Origin: Myoxocephalus aenaeus
Taxonomy: Eukaryota > Chordata > Actinopteri > Perciformes > Cottidae
Reading direction: 5' to 3'
Length of the DNA stretch: 64,000 bases
Assembly (NCBI GenBank): GCA_038501785.1
Contig: JBAMJR010000003.1
Span: 301,001 to 365,000, forward strand
Shown: one piece after another, positions 52,580 through 64,000 of the stretch
Numbering within the stretch: the first letter of the stretch is position 1
Layout: every line of letters starts with the position of its first letter
Position numbers and translations under genes: made by a program
Notes under the pieces: model-generated
The model's database searches: none
Seen by the model: the letters and a program-made list of their open reading frames with translations, nothing else
Told to the model about the DNA's origin: nothing

Positions 52580-52580
<1 letters not shown>

Positions 52581-52907
52581 ACGCCATCGCTTTAAGACGA
52601 GCTCAGGAAACCTGTCGCCAGACTGTGAATGTTCTTTGAAGATGGAAACGCGAGTCACACAACGTCATCCTGTGAGAACTGTAAATACACAGCAGAAGAG
52701 GACCTCCTTTTCTTTTTTTTTTTTTTTAAATGCAACATTTATAAAGCATATGAAGTCTAATATTAGCAATATTTTACCTTGAACTCTATTTATACAAAAT
52801 AAGCTTTATTTATTGTGGCGTCTGTGTGTGGTGTTTTAAAGTGGAGCGACTGGATCTAGTGTCTGTTGTAAATGAGCTTTAAGCTTTTAACTCGAGCTCC
52901 AGCGATC

Positions 52908-52913
52908 AATAAA
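52908..52913 (+). terminator. Polyadenylation signal AATAAA, proximal
   Basis: Canonical AATAAA 366 bases after the stop codon. First canonical signal downstream of dennd4c. Confidence 0.5.
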
Positions 52914-53069
52914 TCCAGAAGAATTCCTCTTCAGAGACAAAACGATGAAATGTTTCACGCATAACGGACCGGACGATCGTCGGAGAAGCCGATAACGGAG
53001 GTGTTGGTCATTTTTAATGTTTAAAACGCTTTCAAACAAGAATGTTCGTCCGGTATCTGAAGATAAACG

Positions 53070-53075
53070 AATAAA
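53070..53075 (+). terminator. Polyadenylation signal AATAAA, distal
   Basis: Second AATAAA, followed within 50 bases by a GT/T-rich stretch (GTTTTGTTTGTTTGTTG), as expected for a downstream element. Confidence 0.5.
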
Positions 53076-53518
53076 AGAGTTCTCTACGTTTCATTTTCAT
53101 GTGAAGTTTTGTTTGTTTGTTGTTTTTGACCTTTTTTTTTTCGGCGAAAAATGACGTTAATATATGACGTAAATAAATTACGTGAATAAATTACGTTGAT
53201 GAAATAAATGACGTTAATAAATGACGTTAATACAGTTAATAATGCCGTTAAACGCTGAAACCTTCAAAAGAGTTCACATTCTGTGTTCAGAAAACAGCAC
53301 GGAAAGTAAATCAGGACTTTAATATTGAAAATGTGACGCGTGTGTAAACGTTTAACTTCATGTTTGTGTTTTTTTCTTTTTCTGCTCGATACACAAACAA
53401 ACATCTCATCTGCACATAAATAAAAACGTTTTGATTTTATTTCCTGTGAAACTTAAAAGTTTCTCGCAGGAAAAGGTGAAAGTTTTCTGGATGAAACTGG
53501 AGAAGAAGTTTGTCTGCC

Positions 53519-53900
53519 TCAGGGGCCCCTCTGGACCCCTGAGGGTCTCATGGAGCCTAGCGGCTGAAGGAGGACCCTCTGGGGCCCCTGAGGGTCTCAT
53601 GGAGCCTAGTGGCTGAAGGAGGACCCTCTGGGGCCCCTGAGGGTCTCATGGAGCCTAGCGGCTGAAGGAGGACCCTCTGGGGCCCCTGAGGGTCTCATGG
53701 AGCCTAGTGGCTGAAGGAGGACCCTCTGGGGCCCCTGAGGGTCTCATGGAGCCTAGTGGCTGAAGGAGGACCCTCTGGGGCCCTGAGGGTCTCATGGAGC
53801 CTAGCGGCTGAAGGAGGACCCTCTGGGCCCCTGAGGGTCTCATGGAGCCTAGCGGCTGAAGGAGGACCCTCTGGGCCCCTGAGGGTCTCATGAAGCTCAG
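53519..53900. repeat. 49-bp minisatellite downstream of dennd4c
   Basis: About 7.5 copies of a unit with GGGTCTCATGGAGCCTAGCG and GCTGAAGGAGGACCCTCTGG. Minus-strand frames are by-products. Confidence 0.95.
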
Positions 53901-54033
53901 CCGGTTGTTCAAGACTTCCTGTACAGTTGTAGAAATCACATTTTGTAACGGATGTGCTGACGGTCCTTTTTAGACGTGGAGGCGGTTCTGTCCAGAGCCG
54001 GTCTGTAAATACAATAAAATCACTTCAACTCGT

Positions 54034-54064
<31 letters not shown>

Positions 54065-54661
54065 TTCTTCTCTGTAAAAAAGAGTTCTGGGCCCTATTCC
54101 TCGTACCTGGTTCAACAAAGTGGATCAAATGTCCTATTATCCATCTTAAATTACCGAGATCATTGACTTCAGGCTATGTTGGTTCCTCAAAGGCTGATCC
54201 GCCGTCAAACAGTCTTGTTAATTCGAACAGTAGTATACAAATTAATATATAATTATGAGGATATATGTACTGTGTACTATGCATCATGTACTATAAATGT
54301 GTATATACATGTATGTGTAGATTACCATATAACTAGGAGTTTGAATCTGTGTATAGGCGGATCAGTATATATGTATTATTCATAATCAGAAATTAAATCA
54401 ATTGAAGCAGTGAAAATACATTGTGTGTGATTCTCTGTATTCTTATCACGAGTCCACCTTAATCATGTTCTACAATAATGATATGTATGGTGCAAACTTT
54501 CTTTGTGGAACCGAAAAGCCTGACCTACGTCATCTTATCCTTATAATATTTCGTAAACAAAACTTTTTAGATCCACTGAACTTTATTAACATTCTAACGT
54601 TGTCATGCCGATGCTGCTGCAATATACTGTATAACAGCTGCTCTGTGAAAGCTCCGTCCGT

Positions 54662-54677
54662 CCACCAGAGGGCAGCA
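54662..54677 (+). promoter_or_regulatory. CTCF consensus motif, plus orientation
   Basis: CCACCAGAGGGCAGCA fits CCASYAGRKGGCRS at every position. It is a single copy outside any visible repeat, between the dennd4c 3' end and the promoter-like region at 56.6 kb. Confidence 0.6.
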
Positions 54678-54784
54678 CTCAGCTTTATTTCTTTATTTCT
54701 TATTTTCAAACAGCAAAACAGAACAAATAGTGAAATTAAACAGCAAAGATTGTTTTTGAGTATCGTCTCAGCATAAACATGTAC

Positions 54785-55215
54785 ATCCTTGACCAGAATA
54801 ACATAAATACAAATTAAATACAATATAATATACAATTAGATGAATTAAAACTAATTATTAATTCAATTAAAATAAATGAGAAGAAAATAATCAGAATTAA
54901 TTCAATTTAAAATTCAATAAAATTAGAAAGATATTATAAATATATTAAAAATAGAAGAATATGTATAGAAATGAAATACAATATATTTAAATATAATTTA
55001 AATTATAATAAAATAAATGTAAAATATAATAAAATAATAAATAAGAATTGAAGAAAATAAAAAATGAAGAAAATAAATTAAAAAATCTATTTAAAATAAC
55101 ATTCATTTAAAATTATTATAAATTAAATAAATTAAAATAAAATGCTATACAATTCAATTTAAATTATAGTAAAATAAGTTTTAAATAAAATAATAAATTA
55201 AAATAGATCCAAAAT
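54785..55215. repeat. AT-rich low-complexity block
   Basis: About 430 bp of AATTAAATAAAAT-like sequence with almost no G or C. Confidence 0.85.
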
Positions 55216-55608
55216 AAATAATCACATGGGGACAAATGTACAATTACAACACAGTCAACTCCACCGGTTATTGTTGGTAATTCATAACTCGTCCTCTTTC
55301 AATACGGTGACCAACCTTTCGTGGGGAAGAATTGATCATAATTCATCAACAGATGGACGTTCATCTCACCAAACATGCAGAATCGAAGAGGCATTCAATA
55401 TTATTCTTCATACTTTAGATGCCAAGAACAAACACATTAACATTTTAATGCCAATAAATGTCTCAATCTCTACGGGAACGCCGTGATCAATGGAATCGAT
55501 CACAAGAAGAAAACCACCAATCATCATATTTACTAGTTTATTAGTTATCTAATAAACGAGCATGTTGCCAATAAATGAAGCTGTATTCTCAGTGAACATC
55601 TTTAGTTT

Positions 55609-55660
<52 letters not shown>

Positions 55661-55692
55661 CTCCTCTTCCTCCTCCTCCTCCTCCTCCTCAT
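55609..55692. repeat. (CA)n followed by (TCC)n
   Basis: About 24 CA units, then about 30 bp of TCC repeats. Confidence 0.95.
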
Positions 55693-56154
55693 GCCACATC
55701 ACAACAAAATGATTCACTTTGCATGAACAGTGAGGTTTGGGTTTCTGTATTTTGCCGAAAACATCTTTCTTATACGAGTAAAACGAGTTGCAATAAACTC
55801 ATTTTGTGATGAGAAGAAAAAGAAGAAGAAGACTTTCCAAAGATAGAAACCACAAATGGAACTTATTTATTAGAAAGTTATTACACATATGAGTAACTCT
55901 GGTTGTATAGAAGTCTAAACTTCATGTGTTAAAGCTCGTCTTCTCTGTTTGTGTCGTGTCTCTGTGTGTTTGATGGATGTTTTTGTGTGTCTGCCTCACA
56001 GCCTGCTTGTGTGTCTGTGTGTTACAAGGGATTTAAACACACTTCATAGAAAGCATCACACAGAGGTCACCTCGGCTTTTCTTTTTTCATCTCTGGCCTC
56101 GTTTAATATTCCTCAGCGGTTTGTAACGTTGTGAGTGATGCTTCCCACATTTAT

Positions 56155-56470
56155 AGGCTACAGATTAGCATAGCGCTATCGTACTATAAATGAGATACTT
56201 TCAATTGTTCACTACTTTTTACACCACAAAAGGGAAATATTGTTCTTTTTACTTCTCTTTATTTATCTGACATCTTAAGTTACTTTAGTATGATGTGTTT
56301 GTAAAATAAAATACTTCAAAACGCTGCTGGTGTTTAAAAGCATTAGTAATAATCATCTGTATATCATAGTATAACCCTCTGAACAGGGTTTTTTACTTTA
56401 ATACTTTTAATGCAGTAGTTTGAATAGAGTACTTTCTACAGAGGAGTATTCATACTTTTACTTCAGTAAA
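56155..56470. repeat. Probable fish dispersed repeat
   Basis: Segments such as AATAGAGTACTTTCTACAG and CATACTTTTACTTCAGTAAA resemble a widespread teleost repeat. Borders unclear. Confidence 0.4.
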
Positions 56471-56519
56471 CAACGTGAGCAGCAGGAGAAAAAAACATAT
56501 TTCAATGTGAGTTGTTACG

Positions 56520-56650
56520 GAAGTAGTTTTATTCTGAAATTCTCCGCCGGAAGCCAGTGCGTAGTTGACGGTCCGGCTTGATGGTGGTTTAACTGGGACC
56601 GTGACGTCACAGCAGCTCACATCGAGTCCGCTCAGCCCTCCGGAAGGTTC
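56520..56650 (+). promoter_or_regulatory. TATA-less promoter-like region with ETS and CRE motifs
   Basis: ETS cores CCGGAAG at 56547 and 56640 and a CRE octamer TGACGTCA at 56602-56609, in a locally GC/CpG-rich stretch with no TATA box. A good splice donor follows at 56759. This is the layout of a housekeeping-type promoter for a neighbouring gene on the + strand. Confidence 0.45.
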
Positions 56651-56758
56651 ACGTGCCGAGTTCAAGCGCGCGATCGATTAATCGGTTCATCAGGAGGAAA
56701 TCTGCTTCTTGTGTTCTTCCCGCCACGAGACGTCCAGGAGGAAGCAGCGCGTGCAGAG
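56650..56758 (+). other. Candidate 5' non-coding exon of a downstream gene
   Basis: CpG-rich sequence ending GCAGAG at a strong donor GTGAGT (56759). The start is a guess from the motif positions. It has no ATG-initiated frame of note. Gene identity unknown. Confidence 0.35.
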
Positions 56759-57157
56759 GTGAGTCACGTGACTGATGTCCGCGGTTTGCTCTGCAGCTTC
56801 ATCTTTAAAACACTTAAATAACTATCTTCTGTTTTACTGGATTTAAACGGTCACTTAAAGTAGTACAATAGATAAATGTATGATCATTAATATACAATAA
56901 ATAAAACAATGTTAATGTGGATGGAAGAGATTTTACTTTTTACTATGTTTCAGGTGTTAAAGTGTCACATAAAGTTGTAAATAAAAAAATAGTTTGGTGT
57001 CCATTTTAGCATACACAAATATATATATATATATACATTAAAAAAAAGTTAAATATATTAATATAGAAATAGAAATATAAAAATATATACATATTAAAAT
57101 GTATAAATAGAAATAAACACAATTATTAAAATGTATAAAAATAAATAAACAAAAACA

Positions 57158-57281
<124 letters not shown>

Positions 57282-57462
57282 GAAAAAAATAGTTATTCAG
57301 ATGTAACATAACTATTCTGTAAGTTTGAGGTCTATTTCATAAAAGCATGAATAAGCTTATTTACACAGTAGTTTAATAGTAATAAGCTAAATGAAGTGTT
57401 GAAGTGATGTTGGGCTGCAACTCGTCTGCTGATTTATTTCCTCAATTCGTGTTTTCGTTCAG

Positions 57463-57529
57463 AAAGTTGCGATCCACCAGCCAGCTTCTTGGTGAACGGG
57501 CATGGCGACCAGTATGACCAGTATGACCA
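57463..57529 (+). other. Candidate second exon with start codon of the downstream gene
   Basis: Acceptor TTTTCGTTCAG ends at 57462; ATGGCG at 57502 has G at -3 and +4; possible donor GTATGT at 57530. It would encode only MATSMTSMT before splicing. The ACCAGTATG triplication makes the donor ambiguous. Speculative. Confidence 0.22.
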
Positions 57530-57559
57530 GTATGTCTCTGCGTTGTGTTTGTTTGAGTT

Positions 57560-58195
57560 TGGCACATTAATGAGCGCCATCTGCATTTAATATTATGTTC
57601 TTCAGCAATGCCAAAAAAATGAGGCAATGCTTTTATTAAAAGGGGATAAATACTCTGAATCTTCACTTTATTGGCTATTTGACTGAACGTTTCTGGATCC
57701 GTTTCTTTTGGTTTGGTGTATTCTTCATGGCTGAAACTGTAGATTATGTTCATTAATGCTCAATTGTTTTTATAATTATGAAGCATTTAGTATAAAACGT
57801 CAGAAAAGAAATCAAATTCCAATTTGATGTCTGCAACGGTCCAAAAAAAAAAAAAAAAAAAGAGATTTAAAATGATGTAAAACAGCATTAAATGCATTGC
57901 TTTCACATTTTTTAGCCGCTCGCTGGACAATATTGATCTTTGATTATTGAACAAATTCAGCTGGTTCTTTAGCTAAAACATCAGGTTGAACAACTTAACT
58001 CTTTGTTGACATTAAAGGTGCCCAAAAGATAAACCCTCCTGATTTAGTGATCCCTGACTTTTCCTCTTAACACCATGATGAGGTTGATATTTTAGGTTTT
58101 TTAGTCAAATATTTATATGCTATCAGAAATGCAGTTATAATGTTAGTATGCTAAGCTAATATTGGTAAAAAATAGTTGCTAACATCAGAATCAGG
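57560..58195. other. Downstream intergenic or intronic sequence
   Basis: AT-rich, with an A-run at 57843-57860. The minus-strand frame 57442-57753 (103 residues) has no recognisable family. Confidence 0.35.
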
Positions 58196-58199
58196 AAAC

Positions 58200-58806
58200 A
58201 AAGCTGCATGTGTTAAAGCTGCATTCTCTCTCCTGCCCACCAGGGGGCGACTCCTCTAGTTGTATAGAAGTCTATGCTTCATGTGCTAAAGCTGCATTCT
58301 CTCTCCTGACCACCAGGGGGCGACTCCTCTGGTTGTATAGAAGTCTATGCTTCATGTGTTAAAGCTGCATTCTCTCTCCTGACCACCAGGGGGCGACTCC
58401 TCTAGTTGTATAGAAGTCTATGCTTCATGTGCTAAAGCTGCATTCTCTCTCCTGACCACCAGGGGGTGACTCCTCTGGTTGTATAGAAGTCTATGCTTCA
58501 TGTGCTAAAGCTGCATTCTCTCTCCTGACCACCAGGGGGCGACTTCTCTAGTTGTATAGAAGTCTATGCTTCATGTGTTAAAGCTGCATTCTCTCTCCTG
58601 ACCACCAGGGGGTGACTCCTCTGGTTGTATAGAAGTCTATGCTGCATGTGTTAAAGCTGCATTCTCTCTCCTGACCACCAGGGGGTGACTCCTCTGGTTG
58701 TATAGAAGTATATGCTTCATGTGCTAAAGCTGCATTCTCTCTCCTGACCACCAGGGGGTGACTCCTCTGGTTGTATAGAAGTATATGCTTCATGTGCTAA
58801 AGTGAT
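58200..58806 (+). repeat. Eight tandem CTCF-like 73-bp units
   Basis: Same unit as at 41.7 and 50.7 kb, variants ending GGGGGCGAC (4) or GGGGGTGAC (4). No downstream tail. Confidence 0.9.
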
Positions 58807-58809
58807 CCA

Positions 58810-59935
58810 TGTTTCTATCGAACAACTTTAACTCTGTGTGTTTTAGGTTAATAAAAGTGAATTGTAACATTTCGCTCTCGTAAAAAACTTCTTATTCGTT
58901 TGTACTAAGCTCTGAGCGGAACCTTTTTTAAAGCACGTTGCCTGGCAAAAAGCATTATTTTCTTCATCCGTTAATCTACAACATATTTTTCTTAATTGCT
59001 TGTTTACTTGTTTCGTCAGTTTAAATATTCCGAAAAATTCATCTGCAGAGAAAAGCTGCAAATTCTGACATTAAATGAAACGTATTGATTAATTGTCGGA
59101 AGCAGTCGATCGAAAAAAAAAAAGCATTTAGAGAACGTCACTTTAAGCTCAAGTTTTTTATACTCAAAACAAGACATTTATTAGTCGAAAATCATTCAGG
59201 AAAACGAAGCGGTAGCCATTTTGATTAATTGTTTAAATACTTTTTTACAACAGAAACATTCAGATTCTCAAATTTGCTGTGTGTATATCATCATGGATGA
59301 AATATTTATGAATGTCGATCTGACAAAACAAGCAGTCGGATGGTGATTTTCTTTTTCACCTTTTGATTCGTGTTGTTTGAAGGCTTTTTCTGAGGCAGAA
59401 GAGGTGAAAGTATCCAGTAATTCAGTTTGTGAGGTAGATCTCCGACCCGCCGGGCTTCTGTCCGCCAACGAGACGTTCGTGATAATGAGTCGATCCGTTA
59501 AAACGGAAGAAGGTTGTTCCGCTGATTCGTTGATTATTGAATTACGAGCCTTTAACGCGACCTATTCTCCTCAAACCGGCCGCAGACACACGGCTCTCTC
59601 AGGGTTCTCCTTTTTAACGAGATTAGATTCAGTCAAAGTGAATTAAAAGGCAGCTGGTCGTTAGCGACCCCCGACCCCCGTCGGCGAGGGGGGCTTTTCC
59701 TTTTCTTCGTGGAGTTTCTGTCTTCATAACGACGCTTCTGTTGCCAACATGTGCGCACATATTTATGATGATGTCGACCTGTAAAAAGGGTCTAATTGAT
59801 AATATTTTACTTTTCAGATGTCTGTGAGTTGTTAGCAGTAGTTTACACTCATTCCTAGTTCTTTGAGGCCCAAAGAAGAATAGATCAGAACCCAACAAAG
59901 AGCTTTCCTTTCTCATTAATTCTGTGAAATGTCAC
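58810..59935. other. Unannotated sequence
   Basis: The open frame 59377-59646 (89 residues) has no recognised motif. No repeat family identified. Confidence 0.35.
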
Positions 59936-60100
59936 TGAAAACCATGAAAAAAGGAAACGTCAGAGGATCAACAACGTCAGCGGGATTCATCCTCTGGGGA
60001 TCATGAATGTCAATCCACCCAATAGTTTGTTGAGATATTTTAGTCTGGACCAAAGAGTAGGGCGGCCTGACATCACCATCCCTAGCATGGCTTTCATCAA
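59936..60100 (+). repeat. Common teleost dispersed repeat fragment
   Basis: TTCATCCTCTGGGGATCATG, AATAGTTTGTTGAGATATTT and AGTCTGGACCAAAG follow the wording of a very frequent fish repeat. Class uncertain. Confidence 0.6.
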
Positions 60101-60134
60101 AACAATGCACAAAAGAAGCAGCTGTAACATGGTT

Positions 60135-60135
<1 letters not shown>

Positions 60136-60209
<74 letters not shown>
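60136..60209. repeat. (CA)n microsatellite
   Basis: About 36 uninterrupted CA units. Confidence 0.95.
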
Positions 60210-60211
<2 letters not shown>

Positions 60212-61030
60212 CTCTTTACCACTTGGAGTCTGAATACAGCCGCTGAGAGAAACCAGCGGTGTAATCTTAGTTTATTCTCCCCCAAACCTGAACCAGATGG
60301 CCTCGGTTGTATAGAAGCTGAGGCGATGGCGGTCTGCATGTGTGGTCCCGCTCAGACACACCTGCGGGGTAAAGGTAGCGCTTCGGCTCACCTGGCGCCT
60401 TTATTTCACGTAATAAGCCGACCCTCTCTCGGGTCTCCGGAGGTTTACGAGTCTACCGCTGTGTGCTCGCCATTTCTTTTACTTTCATCTTTTTTGAAGG
60501 TTTAAGTTTGTCCTCATATGAGCTGACAACTCTCAAAAGGCTCTGAAGGGACTGAAGCGTGGGCAGCGATGGGGAATGATTCTCATTTTCATCACATTTT
60601 AGGTTTTAAAGCAGTCGGGGGACGACTTTTAGTTGGAGCTGAAGCTTCAGAGAGCAATGTGTTGGCGGTGGTCAGGGTTTCATCAGACGCAGCTTTGGAG
60701 GAGTTTAACTTCTGCTGTTCTGCAGGTAGAAGGGCAAGAGATCATAAAAGTCACGGTTCACACAATAAAAACACACATTTCAAGTGATAAGTAGATAAAA
60801 TATGTAGTTTTGATAGCCGTTCTTGGTGTTCATGAAGTGTTATAATGATCTTAGATCTCTAATATCTATTTTATATTCACGTGAAAACATCTGGATTCAT
60901 TCTAGTTTATCACCAACACTACATTTTACTAGATTACACATGAACGCATCACGAGAACGTTATTATTTACCTTCAGCCAGTACTCATTTTCACTGAGCAG
61001 AGCCTGAACGCATCATCATGTAACTGATGT
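60210..61030. other. Unannotated sequence
   Basis: 60613-60725 has an acceptor-like TTTTAG, an open frame of about 38 codons (FKAVGGRLLVGAEASE...) and a donor-like GCAGGTAGA, so it could be an exon, but I recognise no protein family. Confidence 0.25.
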
Positions 61031-61034
61031 GAAC

Positions 61035-61565
61035 CTCCGCTGATTCTCCGTTAGCGGTGATGCTAACCTTACTAGCTCTCTTCCTGTTGGTTCTCCGTTA
61101 GCGGTGATGCTAACGTTACTAGCTCTCCTCCTGTTGGTTCTCCGTTAGCGGTGATGCTAATGTTACTAGCTCTCCTCCTGTTGGTTCTCTGTTAGCGGTG
61201 CTGCTAATGTTACTAGCTCTCCTCCTGTTGGTTCTCCGTTAGCGGTGCCGCTAACCTTACTAGCTCTCTTCCTGTTGGTTCTCCGTTAGCGGTGATGCTA
61301 ACGTTACTAGCTCTCCTCCTGTTGGTTCTCTGTTAGCGGTGCTGCTAATGTTACTAGCTTTCCTCCTGTTGGTTCTTTGTTAGCGGTGCTGCTAATGTTA
61401 CTAGCTTTCCTCCTGTTGGTTCTCCGTTAGCGGTGATGCTAACGTTACTAGCTCTCCTCCTGTTGGTTCTCTGTTAGCGGTACTGCTAATGTTACTAGCT
61501 CTCCTCCTGTTGGTTCTCCGTTAGCGGTGCTGCTAACGTTACTAGCTCTCCTCCTGTTGGTCTAA
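61035..61565. repeat. 47-bp minisatellite
   Basis: About 11 copies of a unit with GGTTCTCCGTTAGCGGTGAT, GCTAACGTTACTAGCTCTCC and TCCTGTT. Confidence 0.95.
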
Positions 61566-61834
61566 ACACTGATCGGTTGTTTACAAAGTCACATGATTTG
61601 AGATCATAGACTAGAAAACAACCATGATGTCCTGATCACATGTTCTACTGGATACTGGAGGAGAACACTTTATTTACTCGGCCCTTTTTCGGTGCATTCT
61701 TTCCTCTGAAACGTTCACTGGAGCAGAAACGCTGTGAATCTCGTCTGCTTTGAACCGGCTTTGAGTTCACGTGCGTTTGATGGAGATTGACTCTACATTT
61801 TAAACTCATCATTAAACACTTAGAGAGGAAAACA

Positions 61835-61840
<6 letters not shown>

Positions 61841-61896
<56 letters not shown>
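61841..61896. repeat. (AT)n microsatellite
   Basis: 28 uninterrupted AT units. Confidence 0.95.
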
Positions 61897-61899
<3 letters not shown>

Positions 61900-62617
61900 C
61901 ATCAAGCGTTCAGCTGCTGCAGAATTAGTCACCATCTCACCTCATCTGCACATAGAGCGGGGCTGTGTGGGCAGCGGCTGCTGTCAGCAGAGTATGAAGG
62001 TCCGCCACGCTGTGAGTCATGTGCTTCATCTGCTCCTCAAAGGTTCTGCCTTCAGCCTCTATGTAGTCGGATTGCATCGACCTGCATGCAGTACAAGTAC
62101 ACCGTTTGTATTTTATGTCAAGTAGAAGTATCTTCTGTGGTCATGTGACATTTCCCTTTGATGTCATAGTTAGCCCGTTAGCCCGTTAGCTCGTAGCAGA
62201 GTCGAAAAAGGAAGCTCACACGAGAATATATTCAACTTTGGTTTTACTTCAACTGAAGACAAAAATATTGAGACCAATATTGATATTTTTTAAAGAAATC
62301 TAAAAACGGTTCGTTGACGTTCACTTTTTTTTTTTTATAAAGTTGTCACAAAAAATATTCCTTTTCTTTCATGACGATCTCCTAAACTTTTGAAAGAATT
62401 GTGACCAAGATATGTTTGTTTTTATAGTGCAGTCTGCTGGATGGACGAAGTAACGGTCAAAAGTAATCTGAGTTACCATAAATATCTGTATTTCTTAAGC
62501 ATATACACCATAAGCTGCCGTAAGATTATACTGGCTCTAGTTGTAGTTCATTATTCTGGCCAGGCTTTAATACAAAAGTTTAGTTGTTTACTTGTTCAGC
62601 AAAACAGTTTTTCATCG

Positions 62618-62742
62618 GCCTCTTCTTCTTCTTCTTCTTCTTCTTCTTCTTCTTCTTCTTCCTTCTTCTTCTTCTTCTTCTTCTTCTTCTTCTTCTTCTT
62701 CTTCTTCTTCTTCTTCTTCTTCTTCTTCTTCTTCTTCTTCTA
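62618..62742. repeat. (TTC)n / (GAA)n triplet repeat
   Basis: About 41 TTC units with a single CTTC slip near 62660. Pure polypyrimidine, able to form triplex DNA. Confidence 0.95.
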
Positions 62743-62759
62743 TTTAGCTGAATAACCTG

Positions 62760-64000
62760 TCATGCTATAATAAACAGTGTTTAAGAGTCTAAATGAGCTG
62801 TAATTGATTTTAATGTGATATGTTTTTAAGCCCTAATTTCACTTTTACTTACTTACAAAAAGATGCAAAAATGTAATGTACACGATGCCAGACATATAAA
62901 CAGGTTAACAGTAAATAAACCTTTTTTAGAACCTAATGGCACATTTTGTAATACATATTTCTATTGCAGAGTAAAACGTCAGTGATCTGAATCATAAGTT
63001 AAATATCATCAAAGCTAAGAGACGACCTCAGGTGCACGTCTGCTCGTTTCTGTTTGTTTGATCCAGAACATCGACACCCGGAACGTGACTAATGTTCTGC
63101 AGCTTTGACTCACGCAGCAGGAACACGATGAATCACGAGGAACGCTTAAAAAGAGGCCTGCAGACCAGAGACTGCTGCTTCTCAGAGAGGAGCATTTTCA
63201 GCTCTGTAACATGCAAGAGAACTCATTTTAAAGATATATATCTTCCAGAATGCAGCGTTTTTTTCTTCCATTTGATTGAGATTGAAAAGGACATTTATCT
63301 TGGATTTAGGAAGAAACGTACAGCTGTAGCCCAGCTACGGACCTCACACATTGCTAATATTCAATTAAATGATCGCAGCATTGGCACAGAAAACAATATT
63401 TTACGATCTCTTCCTGGCCGTTTTCTTTTTTTTTTTGCATCTTAATGTTGGAATTTTTTTTTTTAGAATTACATTTTCTTCGTAATCTTTGAAGAACAGA
63501 AATCAATATGTACTGACTTATTTACAGATGTACATTATAATATTTTAAGTGAGCACTGTGTTAGGATTTTAGTATTAAATAAATTTACAAACCTACCTTT
63601 TCACTTTCAAGTGTATTCATCATTTCAAGTATTAGTTGTAAAAATATATATATATTTTTTATTCCCCTCTTCACATAATTCATCATAATGTGAACCAAAC
63701 AAAACATGCAGCTAAATAGAGTAAGTAGAAAATAAATAATACGTACAAATACACACATTACAAGAGCAATTAAAGACTAAATGAAATGCGTGACAATAGT
63801 GTTGCAGCACAGTGCTGAAATCTTAAGGGTTGCCACTTGGAGTAAATTATGAAATACTTATTCTTCGAGCATTCGTCTGCAGTCAGACTACAAACAAGCT
63901 TTAGGGGGCTGAGTACATTCATCTGTGTGTTTATATGTGCATTATCATCGTGGTACGGATTGATTAGTGATTAAAATATCTTGAAATAAAATGTATAAAT
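62760..64000. other. Unannotated sequence to the window end
   Basis: AT-rich. The frame 63092-63445 (117 residues, + strand) has no recognised domain and ends in a T-run. No exon supported. Confidence 0.35.

Larger units (their letters stand above)
52543..53100 (+). other. dennd4c: dennd4c 3' UTR (estimated)
   Basis: Begins with (CA)n at 52543-52579, then AU-rich pieces with ATTTA motifs at about 52780-52815. The end is not known; two AATAAA hexamers suggest cleavage near 52930 or 53090. Confidence 0.6.

Noticed and set aside
63092..63445. 117-codon + strand ORF near the window end
   Set aside because: No recognised motif, ordinary AT-rich composition and a poly-F/T-run end.

Overview
The window is vertebrate, almost certainly teleost fish, genomic DNA. 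It shows long introns with canonical GT-AG borders, very dense micro- and minisatellites, several dispersed repeats of fish type, and one large conserved vertebrate gene on the + strand. There is no bacterial, viral or CRISPR content.

The gene is dennd4c (DENN domain-containing 4C). I traced 33 coding exons from the start codon at 1600 to the stop at 52540-52542. All 33 join in frame (5,799 nt including stop, 1,932 residues) with GT-AG borders and matching phases. In order the protein carries an N-terminal MABP-type region, the u/c/dDENN module that acts as a Rab GEF, a PPR-like helix segment, a long low-complexity linker (largest exon 40522-41573), a cysteine-rich zinc-ribbon-like segment, and a conserved C-terminal helical region. 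The 5' non-coding exon and promoter lie left of the window. The 3' UTR starts with a CA repeat directly after the stop and has AATAAA signals at 52908 and 53070.

Region by region: 1-1579 is a minisatellite plus unremarkable upstream intron. 1.6-24.5 kb holds coding exons 1-13 (MABP and DENN core), with introns carrying an inverted pair of one repeat (12.66-13.73 and 22.89-23.47 kb), a 69-bp-arm hairpin (16.6 kb) and a 40-bp minisatellite full of CRE and AP-1 motifs (18.5-19.7 kb). 24.5-30.1 kb is one giant intron with TG/CA tracts and a 2.6-kb 21-bp satellite. 30.1-47.3 kb holds coding exons 14-28, including an 18-bp satellite that multiplies a splice donor about 48 times and an intact-ended hAT element with an 8-bp target duplication (35.8-36.6 kb). 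47.9-52.5 kb holds the C-terminal exons, with a 27-bp satellite and palindromic AT-rich repeats. 52.5-64 kb is intergenic or the start of a neighbour: a consensus CTCF motif at 54662, a TATA-less promoter-like region at 56.5-56.76 kb, more repeats, and no coding exon I can recognise.

The most unusual theme is the relation between satellites and the gene. Tandem arrays sit directly on splice sites, form splice-site copies, or carry transcription-factor and CTCF-like motifs. No new protein system was found; the long repeat-only ORFs are by-products of satellite periods divisible by three.
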